64,000 bases of DNA from Eubacteriales bacterium (GTDB lineage: Bacteria > Bacillota > Clostridia > Christensenellales > CAG-138), in assembly GCA_021373115.1 (NCBI GenBank), contig JAJFTI010000034.1:99154-163153 (forward strand), in the 5' to 3' direction. A model generated the notes under the pieces. The model saw only the letters and a program-made list of their open reading frames with translations, searched no databases and was not told the DNA's origin. Of this stretch, positions 44,562-54,677 are shown one piece after another (position 1 is the stretch's first letter; each line of letters starts with the position of its first letter). The position numbers and the translations under genes were made by a program.

Positions 44562-45043
44562 TGGAAAAAAAGCTGGTACGATGCAACATCAACGGCAAGG
44601 ATGTGGAGACGTATTTGGACGTTCGCTCCTCGCTGACGGACATGCTCCGAAACGACTACCGCCTGACCTCGGTCAAGAAAGGCTGCGAGGTCGGCGAATG
44701 CGGCGCCTGCAACGTCATCATCGACGGGGAATGCTACAACTCCTGCATCTATCTCGCGGTATGGGCGGAAGGAAAGCACATCCGCACACTGGAAAGCCTG
44801 TTGGGTCCGAACGGCGAACTGAGCGATATTCAGCAGGCGTTTGTGGATGAGGCGGCCGTTCAGTGCGGTTTCTGCACGCCGGGATTCATCATGACCGCGG
44901 TCAAAATTCTCGAATCCGGCAAGGAATATACGCGCGAGGAGCTCAGAAAGCAACTCAGCGGGCATCTCTGCCGCTGCACCGGCTATGAAAACATCCTAAA
45001 CGCTGTTGAAAAGACAATGAAAAAGCGTTTGGGAAAGGCGTAA
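44561..45043 (+). CDS. xdhC: 2Fe-2S subunit of xanthine dehydrogenase
   Basis: 160 aa with two [2Fe-2S] centres. First cluster: C42, C47, C50 and C62 (GCEVGECGACNV...C). Second: C102, C105, C137 and C139 (QCGFCTPG, CRCTG). Electron relay between the Mo and FAD subunits. Overlaps xdhB by one base; a terminator follows. Confidence 0.95.
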   Translation: MEKKLVRCNINGKDVETYLDVRSSLTDMLRNDYRLTSVKKGCEVGECGACNVIIDGECYNSCIYLAVWAEGKHIRTLESLLGPNGELSDIQQAFVDEAAVQCGFCTPGFIMTAVKILESGKEYTREELRKQLSGHLCRCTGYENILNAVEKTMKKRLGKA

Positions 45044-45078
45044 GCGTTCTTCGAATTCCCCATTTGTATCAAATAGTG

Positions 45079-45104
45079 ATAGCCGCCATTTCGGCGGCTA
45101 TTTT
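45079..45104 (+). terminator. Terminator of the ade-xdh operon
   Basis: ATAGCCGCC / GGCGGCTAT stem (9 bp) with a 5-nt loop, then TTTC. Confidence 0.75.
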
Positions 45105-45134
45105 CGCGCTTAAACGTTTTTTTGCGGTTATGGA

Positions 45135-45965
45135 TTACGGCTTCTCCAGAAGAATGGCGATCGTCATGGAATCCTCGGTATATGGCGTTCCCGCAATGTC
45201 TCCAAACACCGCAAGCGCATGGAACCCCGCCGCTTCCGCTTCCGAAATCAAATCCTCTTTCGTAAAGCAATGGTTCCAGATATAGTATGCCCTGTTTCCC
45301 TCCCTTGTTGAAACCAAAACCTGGTTCAGCGTTGTGTTCTCCCGGTATTTCCGGTTCGCACTCAGGCAGTAATAGCGCTCCGCGCTCCAGAACCCGCCGT
45401 CCTGAACTTCCCAGGTTTGGCTCTCCGTAAAAGCGTCGTATTGGTTCCGGGAGCATACGTCCAGAAGGAAACGGCCGCCGGAACGCAAGCGGCTGAAGAC
45501 GTTTTTCATGACTCTTTTGCGGTTATCCGCAGAAAGAGCGCCGTAGTCGCAGTAAATCAGCACCGCGGCGTCAAACACGCCCTCGATTGTCATATCCAGA
45601 TAGTCTTCGCAGACGTACGCAATCGCCAGATTCCGTTCGTTTGAAACCGAACGCGCATACTCGATCGACCGGCTCGAAAAGTCGATCCCCGTCACGCTGT
45701 ATCCGGCTCTCGCAAACCGTTCGGCATAAAGTCCCGGTCCGCAGCCGATATCCAGAAGATTCCGATACCGTTTTGGCGGGATGACGGTTTGAATCCAGGT
45801 TGCGGAGCGGCCGATGAACTCCGGTTTTCTGCTGGCAAGGTCGTCGTTTGGATCGAGATGTATTTCGAGCAGTTTTTTCGAAATGTGTTCGTCTCTCCAA
45901 AAGACGTTTTCTGTTGTTTCGAATAATTCCGGGTATTTCAGATATTGTTCCAGTTGCTCAAACAT
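45135..45965 (-). CDS. Class I SAM-dependent methyltransferase
   Basis: 276 aa. Motif I NLLDIGCGPGLYAERFARAG, acidic loop VTGIDFSSRSIEYAR, and AAVLIYCDYGALS as motif IV. The C-terminal half (YYIWNHCFTKEDLISEAEAAGF) resembles the small-molecule/antibiotic-type group. Substrate unknown. ATG at 45965 follows GGAAAGGGGAA. A longer in-frame reading to 46106 contains a hydrophobic stretch but no ribosome site. A hairpin in its leader (45998-46017) may attenuate. Confidence 0.8.
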   Translation of the reverse strand: MFEQLEQYLKYPELFETTENVFWRDEHISKKLLEIHLDPNDDLASRKPEFIGRSATWIQTVIPPKRYRNLLDIGCGPGLYAERFARAGYSVTGIDFSSRSIEYARSVSNERNLAIAYVCEDYLDMTIEGVFDAAVLIYCDYGALSADNRKRVMKNVFSRLRSGGRFLLDVCSRNQYDAFTESQTWEVQDGGFWSAERYYCLSANRKYRENTTLNQVLVSTREGNRAYYIWNHCFTKEDLISEAEAAGFHALAVFGDIAGTPYTEDSMTIAILLEKP

Positions 45966-46413
45966 TTTGTGTTCCCCTTTCCTGTCAAAAACAAAGACCG
46001 CAGATTTTACTCTGCGGCTTCCTTCCATAAACGGTAAAGTTGCGACAAAGAGTAAATAAAACCAAACAAACAACAAGCGCATTCGCCATGCTGCACCGCA
46101 CCGCACCGAGCTTGTTTTTTTGATTTTATCGACTCTTTTCCGGCGAACCGATTCCTTTGTTCTATGGAATCCGGCTCGTCGAACCGCATCACCTCATGTC
46201 TTTTTATAAAATATCATGCGTCAATCCCTTTGTCAAATCAAGAAGCAGCCTGTTGTATCCGGTCAAAAGCATGCTTGCATAATGCGTATATCAATTTCAT
46301 GATTGAAATTATGTGAAAAGTATCGTAGCATAGGAAAAGAATTGTTTTTCTTGCCCGGAATCGGGAAACCGTGCTTGGGCAGTCGATTATTCTCTTGAAA
46401 GGAACGATCCATC
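45966..46413. other. Divergent intergenic region, methyltransferase / aminotransferase
   Basis: 448 bp. It holds a hairpin CCGCAGA/TCTGCGG (45998-46017) that on the minus strand is followed by a T-rich tract, a possible attenuator, and an inverted repeat AATTTCA-TGAT-TGAAATT (46293-46310). No reading frame I would call a gene. Confidence 0.5.
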
Positions 46414-47682
46414 ATGCGTTATTCGGATTTGAACAAAGCGGCTCTTCAGGCGGAGTTAGCCCGCGTAAAACAGGATTATGAGGCGCTTCGCGGCCATAAG
46501 CTGAACCTCAACCTCACCCGCGGCAAGCCCGAAACCGCGCAGCTTGCCCTTTCAAACGATATGCCCCATACGCTCGACGACGGCAATTATATGATCGACG
46601 GAGTTGACGCGCGCAATTACGGCGAACTCGCGGGACTGCCCTCCTGCCGGAAGCTGTTTGCGGAAATTCTCGCCTGCAAGCCGGAGGAGGTAATCCTCGG
46701 CAACAACGCGAGCCTGCAGCTCATGTACGACCTCATCGCAAAGGCCTATACGCACGGTTTGAAGAACAGCGTCCGTCCTTGGGCGAAGGAGGAGAAGCTG
46801 AGATTTCTCTGTCCCTTTCCCGGCTACGATCGGCACTTTAACGTGACCAAGTCCTTCGGCATGGAACTGATTCCCGTTCCGCTCAGCGAAACCGGGCCGG
46901 ACATGGATCTGGTGGAAGAGCTGGTCAAAGATCCTTCTGTCAAGGGGATGTGGTGCGTGCCGAAGTATTCGAACCCGGACGGCTACGTCTATCCCCTCGA
47001 AACCTGCCGGCGTATCGCCGCAATGAAACCCGCCGCGCCGGACTTTGCCCTCATGTGGGACAACGCGTACGTAATCCACGCGTTCGATGGCGATGAAACG
47101 CCGTTTCCGGACATGATCGGTCTCTGCCGTGCGGCAGGAAATCCAGACCTCGTATACGAATTTGCCTCTACGAGTAAGGTAACCTATGCGGGCGCGGGTA
47201 TTTCCTGTATTGCCGCGAGCGTGGAGAATATTCAGTACATTCTGGGGCTTATGACCTTCCAGACCATCGGCCCGAACAAGGTAAACGAGCTTATGCATAT
47301 TCGCTTCCTCAAAGACCTTGATCATACGCTCGCGCACATGAAAAAGCATGCGGCGATTATGAAACCCAAGTTCGACCTCGTCTGCGAAGCGCTGGAACGG
47401 GAAATTGACCCGTTGGAGATTGCAAGCTGGCACCGTCCCAGAGGCGGTTACTTTGTGAGCATCAATCTTTTGCCGGGCACGGCGAAGCGCGTGGTCGCAC
47501 TCTGCAAGGAAGTGGGCGTGGCAATGACCGGCGCAGGCGCAACCTATCCCGGCGGCGTCGATCCGCAGGACACAAACCTGCGTATCGCCCCATCCTATCC
47601 GCCGCTCGGCGAAGTCAGGCAGGCGATGGAAGTCTTCTGCACCTGCGTGAAGCTGGCCGCGCTTGAAAAGCTGCTGGCATAG
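46414..47682 (+). CDS. PLP-dependent aminotransferase (PF12897-type)
   Basis: 422 aa, fold type I. LNLNLTRGKPETAQLALS, LGNNASLQLMYDLIAKA, CVPKYSNPDGYVYPLETC, LMWDNAYVIH, and FASTSKVTYAGAGISCIA (PLP Lys in the STSK box). The sequence pattern fits the aspartate-type aminotransferases without a close E. coli relative. The amino donor is uncertain (aspartate or alanine). AAAGGAAC precedes the ATG. Terminator follows. Confidence 0.85.
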   Translation: MRYSDLNKAALQAELARVKQDYEALRGHKLNLNLTRGKPETAQLALSNDMPHTLDDGNYMIDGVDARNYGELAGLPSCRKLFAEILACKPEEVILGNNASLQLMYDLIAKAYTHGLKNSVRPWAKEEKLRFLCPFPGYDRHFNVTKSFGMELIPVPLSETGPDMDLVEELVKDPSVKGMWCVPKYSNPDGYVYPLETCRRIAAMKPAAPDFALMWDNAYVIHAFDGDETPFPDMIGLCRAAGNPDLVYEFASTSKVTYAGAGISCIAASVENIQYILGLMTFQTIGPNKVNELMHIRFLKDLDHTLAHMKKHAAIMKPKFDLVCEALEREIDPLEIASWHRPRGGYFVSINLLPGTAKRVVALCKEVGVAMTGAGATYPGGVDPQDTNLRIAPSYPPLGEVRQAMEVFCTCVKLAALEKLLA

Positions 47683-47698
47683 GCATTATACGGCAAAG

Positions 47699-47732
47699 AA
47701 ACGCCGCTTCCGGTTCTTCGGAAGCGGCGTTT
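47699..47732. terminator. Terminator between aminotransferase and trpS
   Basis: 13-bp stem AAACGCCGCTTCC / GGAAGCGGCGTTT with an 8-nt loop and T-rich flanks; convergent genes use both sides. Confidence 0.8.
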
Positions 47733-47748
47733 GTGTTACTTGTGTTCG

Positions 47749-48762
47749 TTATGCCTGATATGAGTCGAAGCCCATTTTGTGGTAAACCTTGCTGACGGTT
47801 TTTCGCGCCGTGATCTGCGCGCGCTCCGCGCCAAGCCGCATCTGTTCCGTCAGGTACGCTTTGTCCGCAAGCAGACGCGCGTACTCGGTCTGAATCGGTT
47901 TGAGCGTGTCAACGATCGCGTCCGCTACGCCACTCTTGAGGTCCCCGTATCCTTTCCCTGCGAAACGGGCGACCGCGTCCTCGATCGTGCCGTTGGTGCA
48001 GGCCGAATAGATCGAGAGCAGGTTGTAGACGCCCGCACGGTCGGGATTGGCGGTAATCTCGCCTTCGCTGTCCGTCACCGCGCGCTTGAGCTTCTTTACG
48101 ATCAAATCCGGCTCGTCGAGAATACGAATGTACGCATTCGGGTTGGCGTCGGACTTGCTCATTTTCTTTTCCGGCTCCTGCAGGCTCATGATGCGCGCGC
48201 CAATCTTGGGGATGTACGGTTCCGGCACGACAAACGTTTCACCGTAGAGATTGTTGAAACGGATGGCGATATCGCGCGTGAGTTCGACATGCTGCTTCTG
48301 ATCCGCGCCGACCGGGATATATTTCGCCTGATAGATCAGGATATCCGCCGCCATCAACACAGGATAGGTAAAGAGCCCTGCGTTGATGTTCTCCGCGCTC
48401 TTCGCGCTCTTTTCTTTGAACTGCGTCATGCGCGAGAGTTCGCCCGTGTACGCGTTGCACATGAGCGCCCAGGTCAGTTGGGTATGTTCCGGCACGTGGC
48501 TCTGCACAAACACCGTTGAGTGGTTGGGATCGATACCCGCGGCAAGAAACAGCGCGAACGTTTCGACACTGCGCCGCCGCAGTTCGGTCGGGTCCATACG
48601 CACGGTCTGCGCGTGCAAGTTGGCGACCATATAGTACGCGTCGAAATCGTCCTGCATGGCGACGTAGTTCTTCAGCGCGCCGAAATAATTGCCGATGGTT
48701 AAAACGCTCGTCGGCTGAATGCCGCTGAGCACCGCGTCCTTTTTCTTTGTTGTCGTATCCAT
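47749..48762 (-). CDS. trpS: Tryptophanyl-tRNA synthetase
   Basis: 337 aa, class I synthetase. HIGH-like SVLTIGNYFGALKNY and KMSKS motif EKKMSKSDANP, with VGADQKQHVELTRDIA between. The ATG at 48762 (MDTTTKKKDAVLSGIQPTS) is the family start. No T-box is seen in the 94-nt gap to rnpB. Confidence 0.96.
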   Translation of the reverse strand: MDTTTKKKDAVLSGIQPTSVLTIGNYFGALKNYVAMQDDFDAYYMVANLHAQTVRMDPTELRRRSVETFALFLAAGIDPNHSTVFVQSHVPEHTQLTWALMCNAYTGELSRMTQFKEKSAKSAENINAGLFTYPVLMAADILIYQAKYIPVGADQKQHVELTRDIAIRFNNLYGETFVVPEPYIPKIGARIMSLQEPEKKMSKSDANPNAYIRILDEPDLIVKKLKRAVTDSEGEITANPDRAGVYNLLSIYSACTNGTIEDAVARFAGKGYGDLKSGVADAIVDTLKPIQTEYARLLADKAYLTEQMRLGAERAQITARKTVSKVYHKMGFDSYQA

Positions 48763-48849
48763 CCTGTCCCCTCGGTTCACCGCTGTCATGCCGCGGTTAA
48801 TGCTTTTTCGCAAAGCGCGCCGTGAGGCGCGCAAGCAATTCACTAAAAA

Positions 48850-49186
48850 AAGTATTGAGTAAGGAATAAGCCGAGTTCTGTCGAGTGCGACCATCTATCT
48901 AGACCCATTGTCGCCAGTGGGTTCATGCGATTCCCGAGAGCGTAGCGGGCCGCTATTGAATGCTCCCATATCAATCTTGCACCGAGTGGGGTTTACAGCG
49001 CGCCTCCGTCGCCGGGACGCGGGTGAGCTCTTACCTCGCCTTTCCATCCTTACCCGTAAAACGGGCGGTTTCTTTCTGTTGCACTTTCCCTGGAGTCGCC
49101 TCCGCCGGGCGTTACCCGGCACTCTGCCCTGTGGTGCTCGGACTTTCCTCACCCGCATTTAGCGGGCGCGGTCGCCTTCCTTACTC
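48850..49186 (-). ncRNA. rnpB: RNase P RNA
   Basis: On the minus strand: 5' GAGTAAGGAAGGC and 3' TTCCTTACTC pair as P1. The conserved GAGGAAAGTCCGAGC and ACAGAACTCGGCTTA elements and the ACAGAAA block are present. About 330 nt, ending in a T-run at 48850. Catalytic RNA for tRNA 5' processing; type A by overall length and layout. Boundaries are approximate. Confidence 0.93.
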
Positions 49187-49217
49187 AAATCAAATTCATT
49201 CATTCAATTGTCAATGC

Positions 49218-49940
49218 TTAGTCGTTTGCGGAATAAAGGATCCTTCCGCAGTTTTCACACTCTACAATGCCGTCCGTCGTCGCTATTTTCTTCAGCATGA
49301 CCATCGGCAGCGACATATTACATCCGCCGCATTTGCTATTTACGATCTTTGCAATCGGCACCGCATGGTGCAGCTTGACCTGGTTGAACCGCTCCAGCAG
49401 CGCGGGATCAACGGTTTTGGCAAGCGTGGCGAGGTTTTGGTCGTGTTTTGCCATCTCGCCCGCACGGGCTTCCTTTTCCTCTTCGCAGGTAACGCGCAGC
49501 GTGTCGTACTCCTTTTTCGCCTTGCTCGCGGCTTTAACCGTGGATTGATATTCCTCCGTCGCCTTTTCAATCTCCGCTAGAAGCGATTTCGTTTCACGAA
49601 CGCCCTGCGAGATCTCCCGGTTCAGGCGCTCGATATCAACCTTCAGCTCGGTCATCTCCTCGGCAGTACTCTCGTCGTCCTGGCGAATAGTAACGAGTTC
49701 GCCGCTCTCCACCTCCAGCCGCGCTTCCAGTTTTTCAACCTGTTCGGTCAGTTTTGGCAGCTGCTGCTCATAGATTTCGATATCCTCCGTAAGTTTCGCG
49801 ATTACCGCCTGTTGATTCTTCAGTTGCTTATGCAGTTTATTGAGCTGCAGTCTCGCGGGGGTCGAGCGTATTTCCGCTTCAACGGCGTTCTTCGCAATCT
49901 CCGCTTCCTGGTATGCCCACAATGCTTCCATCTTTCTCAC
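49218..49940 (-). CDS. C4-type zinc-ribbon coiled-coil protein
   Basis: 240 aa. A long coiled coil (about 10-170, heptads of Leu/Ile with Glu/Lys) followed by a zinc ribbon CGGCNMSLP ... VECENCGRILY at the C-terminus (two CxxC pairs). This is the CT398/YbgI-partner family. Start GTG at 49940 after GAGGAA. It is 12 nt after nif3, the usual pairing. Confidence 0.85.
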   Translation of the reverse strand: MRKMEALWAYQEAEIAKNAVEAEIRSTPARLQLNKLHKQLKNQQAVIAKLTEDIEIYEQQLPKLTEQVEKLEARLEVESGELVTIRQDDESTAEEMTELKVDIERLNREISQGVRETKSLLAEIEKATEEYQSTVKAASKAKKEYDTLRVTCEEEKEARAGEMAKHDQNLATLAKTVDPALLERFNQVKLHHAVPIAKIVNSKCGGCNMSLPMVMLKKIATTDGIVECENCGRILYSAND

Positions 49941-49952
49941 GGCAATTCCTCC

Positions 49953-50714
49953 TCAAAGGCGCACGAACGGACTCGCGTCCGCGCGCGATAAATGATATTG
50001 TACAGCAAAACAAACGTTCTGTAAACGCCGAATCAGCGGTTCCAGTACTACACACTCGGTTTCGTAGTGGCCGGCAACAACCAGGTTAAGTCCGATCGAC
50101 AGCGCGTCGATCGCATCCGAATGCTTCAGCTCGCCGGTCAGGAGCACATCCGCCCCCTCCGCCTTTGCTGGCAGGAGCGCGCTCGCGCCGCTTCCGCCCA
50201 TCACCGCGACGCGGGAAATCTTCGCGTTTGGATCACCGGCATACTGGGCTTTGGTATTCAGGGCGCGTTCCACAAGCTGGACAAACGTGCGTGCTTCCAT
50301 CTCTTTTTTTAAATTTCCGATCCTGCCGACGCCATCGTCAAAAGGCAGCGGGTCGGAAAGCGCAACCAGCTCGCAGAGCGTATCGTTTACTCCGCCCTTC
50401 GCCGCATCCAGATTCGTATGTGCGGCGAAAAGACCGATACCGTTTCGAAGCAGCACGCAGGCCGCCGCCGTCGCGGGGTCCGAATACGCCATATGCGAAA
50501 CGGGATGAAAAAACAGCGGGTGATGCGTCAGCACGAGATCCGCGCCCCACTCCATCGCTTCTTCGGCAACCGCTTTTGTGCAGTCCAGCGCAACGAGCAC
50601 ACGCGCGATTTCATCGTGATCCGGCTCAACGAGCAGCCCGGGATTGTCGAAATCCAGCGCGAGTTCCCGCGGCGCAATGCGCTCCATCGCGGCGAGAAAT
50701 TCGTCAAGTTTCAA
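49953..50714 (-). CDS. Nif3-like dinuclear metal-centre protein
   Basis: 253 aa. Two HH metal sites: LVLTHHPLFFHPVSHM and AAHTNLDAAKGGVNDTL, plus VVAGHYETECVV. Forms a hexameric ring in relatives; GTP cyclohydrolase I type 2-like, function unsettled. Start TTG at 50714, 7 nt after GGGAGG and overlapping the trmK stop. Confidence 0.9.
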   Translation of the reverse strand: MKLDEFLAAMERIAPRELALDFDNPGLLVEPDHDEIARVLVALDCTKAVAEEAMEWGADLVLTHHPLFFHPVSHMAYSDPATAAACVLLRNGIGLFAAHTNLDAAKGGVNDTLCELVALSDPLPFDDGVGRIGNLKKEMEARTFVQLVERALNTKAQYAGDPNAKISRVAVMGGSGASALLPAKAEGADVLLTGELKHSDAIDALSIGLNLVVAGHYETECVVLEPLIRRLQNVCFAVQYHLSRADASPFVRL

Positions 50715-51412
50715 GGTTTTCCCTCCCAGCATTCACGAATTTGCAGCAACTGTGCCAGCTGATGATCGAGCGCTTCCGCGCGCTGCGTTTTCTGTTTGCG
50801 GCGCGCCGTTTCAATCATCCGTTCAACAAGCGGTTTCATTTGCGGTTCCCTGCGTTCAAATGCGGTATAACCCAGAAAAAAAAGGTCCTCCGGCCATCCG
50901 TCCGGCAGCGGCTGTTTCCGCTTTTGCGGCTGTCCCGCCGAAAACACCTGATAATACCGTCCCGACTCGAATACGACGCGGTCTTCCAAAATGGGATAGC
51001 TGCGCTCATACAGCCAGCGGCGAATGTCTTCCGCAGCGCGCATTGGTTGAAAAACACATACCCGCGCGCCGTTCAGCGGCGGCATCCCGTCCAGAATGCG
51101 CGTCATCTGCGTTCCGCCCATGCCCAATATGGCAATCGCGTCAGCTTCTCCCGGCGCAAGCGGGGTAAGTCCGTCGCCCAGGCGGGTTTCCACGCGATCC
51201 AGGACGCCAATCTTCCGCGCCAGGCGGGTTGTTTTCTCCAGCGACGGACTGCTTATGTCAATCGCAATGCATTTTTGAGCGGATCCCCGCTGCATCAGCG
51301 CGCAGCCAAGCCTGCCGTGATCGCAGCCGACATCCGCTACGACACGCGCGCTCCCCAGCAGCTCAATCGCGCAATCCAGGCGCGCCCCGGGGCGAATCCT
51401 ACGGTTATCCAT
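50711..51412 (-). CDS. trmK: tRNA (adenine-N1)-methyltransferase TrmK
   Basis: About 233 aa. Methylates A22 of tRNA. ADVGCDHGRLGCALMQRG is motif I, IDISSPSLEKTTRLA the acidic loop, AILGMGGTQM the catalytic block, and FLGYTAFE near the end. Gram-positive family. Start is uncertain: ATGs at 51424, 51418 and 51412; alignment favours MDNRRIRPGARLD at 51412. No ribosome site is seen, and a near-consensus promoter lies immediately upstream. Confidence 0.9.
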   Translation of the reverse strand: MDNRRIRPGARLDCAIELLGSARVVADVGCDHGRLGCALMQRGSAQKCIAIDISSPSLEKTTRLARKIGVLDRVETRLGDGLTPLAPGEADAIAILGMGGTQMTRILDGMPPLNGARVCVFQPMRAAEDIRRWLYERSYPILEDRVVFESGRYYQVFSAGQPQKRKQPLPDGWPEDLFFLGYTAFERREPQMKPLVERMIETARRKQKTQRAEALDHQLAQLLQIRECWEGKP

Positions 51413-51426
51413 CCACATACACATTA

Positions 51427-51455
51427 ATTATAGGAGACGGAGGTAGAAATTGCAA
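51427..51455 (-). promoter_or_regulatory. Promoter overlapping the trmK start region
   Basis: TTGCAA (51450-51455), 17-nt spacer, perfect TATAAT (51427-51432). The in-frame ATG at 51418 lies 8 nt past the -10, at the expected start of transcription. Confidence 0.7.
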
Positions 51456-51514
51456 ACCGTTCACAATGGCATATTGTGTCTTTTATGCAAATCCGCAACT
51501 TCAGCGCAACAAAA

Positions 51515-51535
51515 AAGCGCCGATATACGGCGCTT
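51515..51535 (-). terminator. Terminator after mnmA
   Basis: AAGCGCCG / CGGCGCTT stem with a 5-nt loop, running into TTTTTT on the minus strand. Confidence 0.8.
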
Positions 51536-51554
51536 CTGAGAACCGCAGCGGAAT

Positions 51555-52709
<1,155 letters not shown>

Positions 52710-52925
52710 TTATTCGGCAATCACCGCCGTAAGCATATATCCTTCGTCTTCCAGAACTTCTCCCGCGTGCTTCAGCACGGTTGCGGGCGTCATATCGGTT
52801 TTGATTCTGGCATTCTCCATCTCAACGGAAACAACCTCGAACCCGGATTCCTTCAGGATATTGGTTACCTTGCTGACACAATGCTGACAGCCCATTCCAT
52901 CAATCTTCAGCCGATACGTATTCAT
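52710..52925 (-). CDS. Small heavy-metal-associated (CopZ-like) protein
   Basis: 71 aa, a single HMA domain: IDGMGCQHCVSKVTNILKESG carries GMxCxxC, the metal-binding loop. GGAGGTG precedes the ATG. No P-type ATPase or CsoR-like gene is adjacent, so it is an orphan metallochaperone gene. Confidence 0.88.
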   Translation of the reverse strand: MNTYRLKIDGMGCQHCVSKVTNILKESGFEVVSVEMENARIKTDMTPATVLKHAGEVLEDEGYMLTAVIAE

Positions 52926-53094
52926 GGAAACACCTCCTGTTCTTTCCGTTATTGTAGCACGGCCGCTACGATTGTTCGATGACTAAGTCACAGACCGTGT
53001 AAACAGCGTATAAAAACCGATATTAATTTATTCGACCAATCCGGTTCAATTCCTTCCTTACTTTTTCCCGCTTTTATCACAGCGCTCGCGCGCC

Positions 53095-53124
53095 TTGACA
53101 AACGCGCTGTTTTCCTGCGATAAT
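53095..53124 (+). promoter_or_regulatory. Promoter of glyQS
   Basis: TTGACA (53095-53100), 18-nt spacer, GATAAT (53119-53124), 34 nt before the ATG. No room for a T-box. Confidence 0.65.
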
Positions 53125-53158
53125 ATGCGTTGACTGAAGACGAAGGAGCACACTTTTT

Positions 53159-54580
53159 ATGGCATCCGATTCGACGACCCCGTCGGCAAAACCATCCTGG
53201 TACACCATGGATCAAATCGTTTCGCTCTGCAAGGGGCGCGGCTTTGTTTATCCCGGCAGCGAAATCTACGGCGGCCTGGCAAACAGCTGGGATTACGGCC
53301 CTCTTGGTGTGGAGTTCAAGAATAATATCAAGCGCGCCTGGTGGCGTAAATTCGTGCAGGAATCGCCCTACAACGTCGGAATGGACGCGGCAATTCTAAT
53401 GAACCCGGAAACCTGGGTGGCCAGCGGCCACGTCGGCGGTTTTTCCGACCCGCTGATGGACTGCAAAAGCTGCCGGGCGCGTTTTCGCGCGGATAAACTG
53501 ATTGAGGATTACGCCAGCGAACACAATTTGACGGACATTCGTCCGGACGGCTGGACAAACGCGCAGATGGAAGCCTTTATTCAGGAAAAGGGTATCGTCT
53601 GCCCCGAGTGCGGCAAGGGCGATTTCACCGGCATCCGTAAATTCAACCTGATGTTTAAAACCTTTCAGGGTGTAACGGAGGACTCCGCTTCAGAACTGTA
53701 TCTTCGTCCTGAAACCGCGCAAGGCATCTTCGTAAACTTTAAAAACGTCCTGCGCACCACCCGCAAGAAACTGCCGTTCGGCATCGCGCAGGTTGGAAAA
53801 TCCTTCCGAAACGAGATTACGCCGGGCAACTTCATCTTCCGTATTCGCGAGTTCGAGCAGATGGAGCTGGAGTTCTTCTGCACGCCGGGCACCGATTTGG
53901 AATGGTATGCCTACTGGAAAAACTACTGTCACAATTTTTTGCTTGCACTCGGCATGAAGGACACAGGCATCCGCCTTCGCGAGCACGAGAAAGAGGAGCT
54001 CTCGCACTACAGCAAGGGCACGACGGACATCGAATTCCTGTTTCCGTTCGGCTGGGGCGAACTCTGGGGCATTGCGGATCGAACCGATTTCGACCTTAAG
54101 AGCCACGCGAACCACAGCGGCGAAAACTTTGAATATCTCGATCCCTATACAAACGAAAAGTTTATCCCGTACTGCGTGGAGCCATCGCTCGGCGCGGATC
54201 GCGTTGCGCTCGCCTTCCTTTGCAACGCATACGAAGAGCAGGAACTCGAGGGCGGCGATATGCGCACCGTACTCCACCTGCATCCCGCGCTCGCGCCGTT
54301 TAAATGCGCCGTGCTGCCGCTAAGCAAGAAACTCAGCGAAAAAGCGCAGGAAATCTACACTTCTCTCTCGAAAAAGTTCATGGTGGATTTCGACGAAACG
54401 GGTTCCATTGGCAAGCGTTACCGCCGCGAGGATGAAATCGGCACGCCGTTCTGCGTGACCGTTGACTTCGATTCCGAAGCGGACGGCTGTGTAACTGTGC
54501 GAGACCGGGACACCATGGAGCAAGTTCGAATCCCAATTTCCGAGCTTGCCGCCTACATCGAAACACGGCTGGATTTCTAA
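53159..54580 (+). CDS. glyQS: Glycyl-tRNA synthetase, dimeric type
   Basis: 473 aa, class [32 protein letters not shown] (motif 1 region), [51 protein letters not shown] (motif 2), [13 protein letters not shown] (motif 3), and a C-terminal anticodon domain. A zinc-binding pair CKSCRARF and CPECGKGD is present. AAGGAG precedes the ATG. Confidence 0.96.
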   Translation: MASDSTTPSAKPSWYTMDQIVSLCKGRGFVYPGSEIYGGLANSWDYGPLGVEFKNNIKRAWWRKFVQESPYNVGMDAAILMNPETWVASGHVGGFSDPLMDCKSCRARFRADKLIEDYASEHNLTDIRPDGWTNAQMEAFIQEKGIVCPECGKGDFTGIRKFNLMFKTFQGVTEDSASELYLRPETAQGIFVNFKNVLRTTRKKLPFGIAQVGKSFRNEITPGNFIFRIREFEQMELEFFCTPGTDLEWYAYWKNYCHNFLLALGMKDTGIRLREHEKEELSHYSKGTTDIEFLFPFGWGELWGIADRTDFDLKSHANHSGENFEYLDPYTNEKFIPYCVEPSLGADRVALAFLCNAYEEQELEGGDMRTVLHLHPALAPFKCAVLPLSKKLSEKAQEIYTSLSKKFMVDFDETGSIGKRYRREDEIGTPFCVTVDFDSEADGCVTVRDRDTMEQVRIPISELAAYIETRLDF

Positions 54581-54594
54581 TACAAGCATTGCAA

Positions 54595-54615
54595 GCCCCC
54601 GCGGAACGCGGGGGC
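54595..54615 (+). terminator. Terminator after glyQS
   Basis: Nine-bp perfect stem GCCCCCGCG / CGCGGGGGC with a 3-nt loop, followed by GGTTTCTA. Confidence 0.7.
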
Positions 54616-54677
54616 GGTTTCTATAAAGACCATTTCGCAAGGGAACCTATACTTATATAAATTGACAGGAAAAGCGC

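Noticed and set aside
45966..46106. In-frame N-terminal extension of the methyltransferase with a hydrophobic, signal-like stretch
   Set aside because: No ribosome site before it, while a good one precedes the ATG at 45965; the stretch overlaps a leader hairpin.
53101..53158. T-box upstream of glyQS (and of trpS at 48763-48849)
   Set aside because: Too little room between promoter and start, and no conserved T-box sequence.
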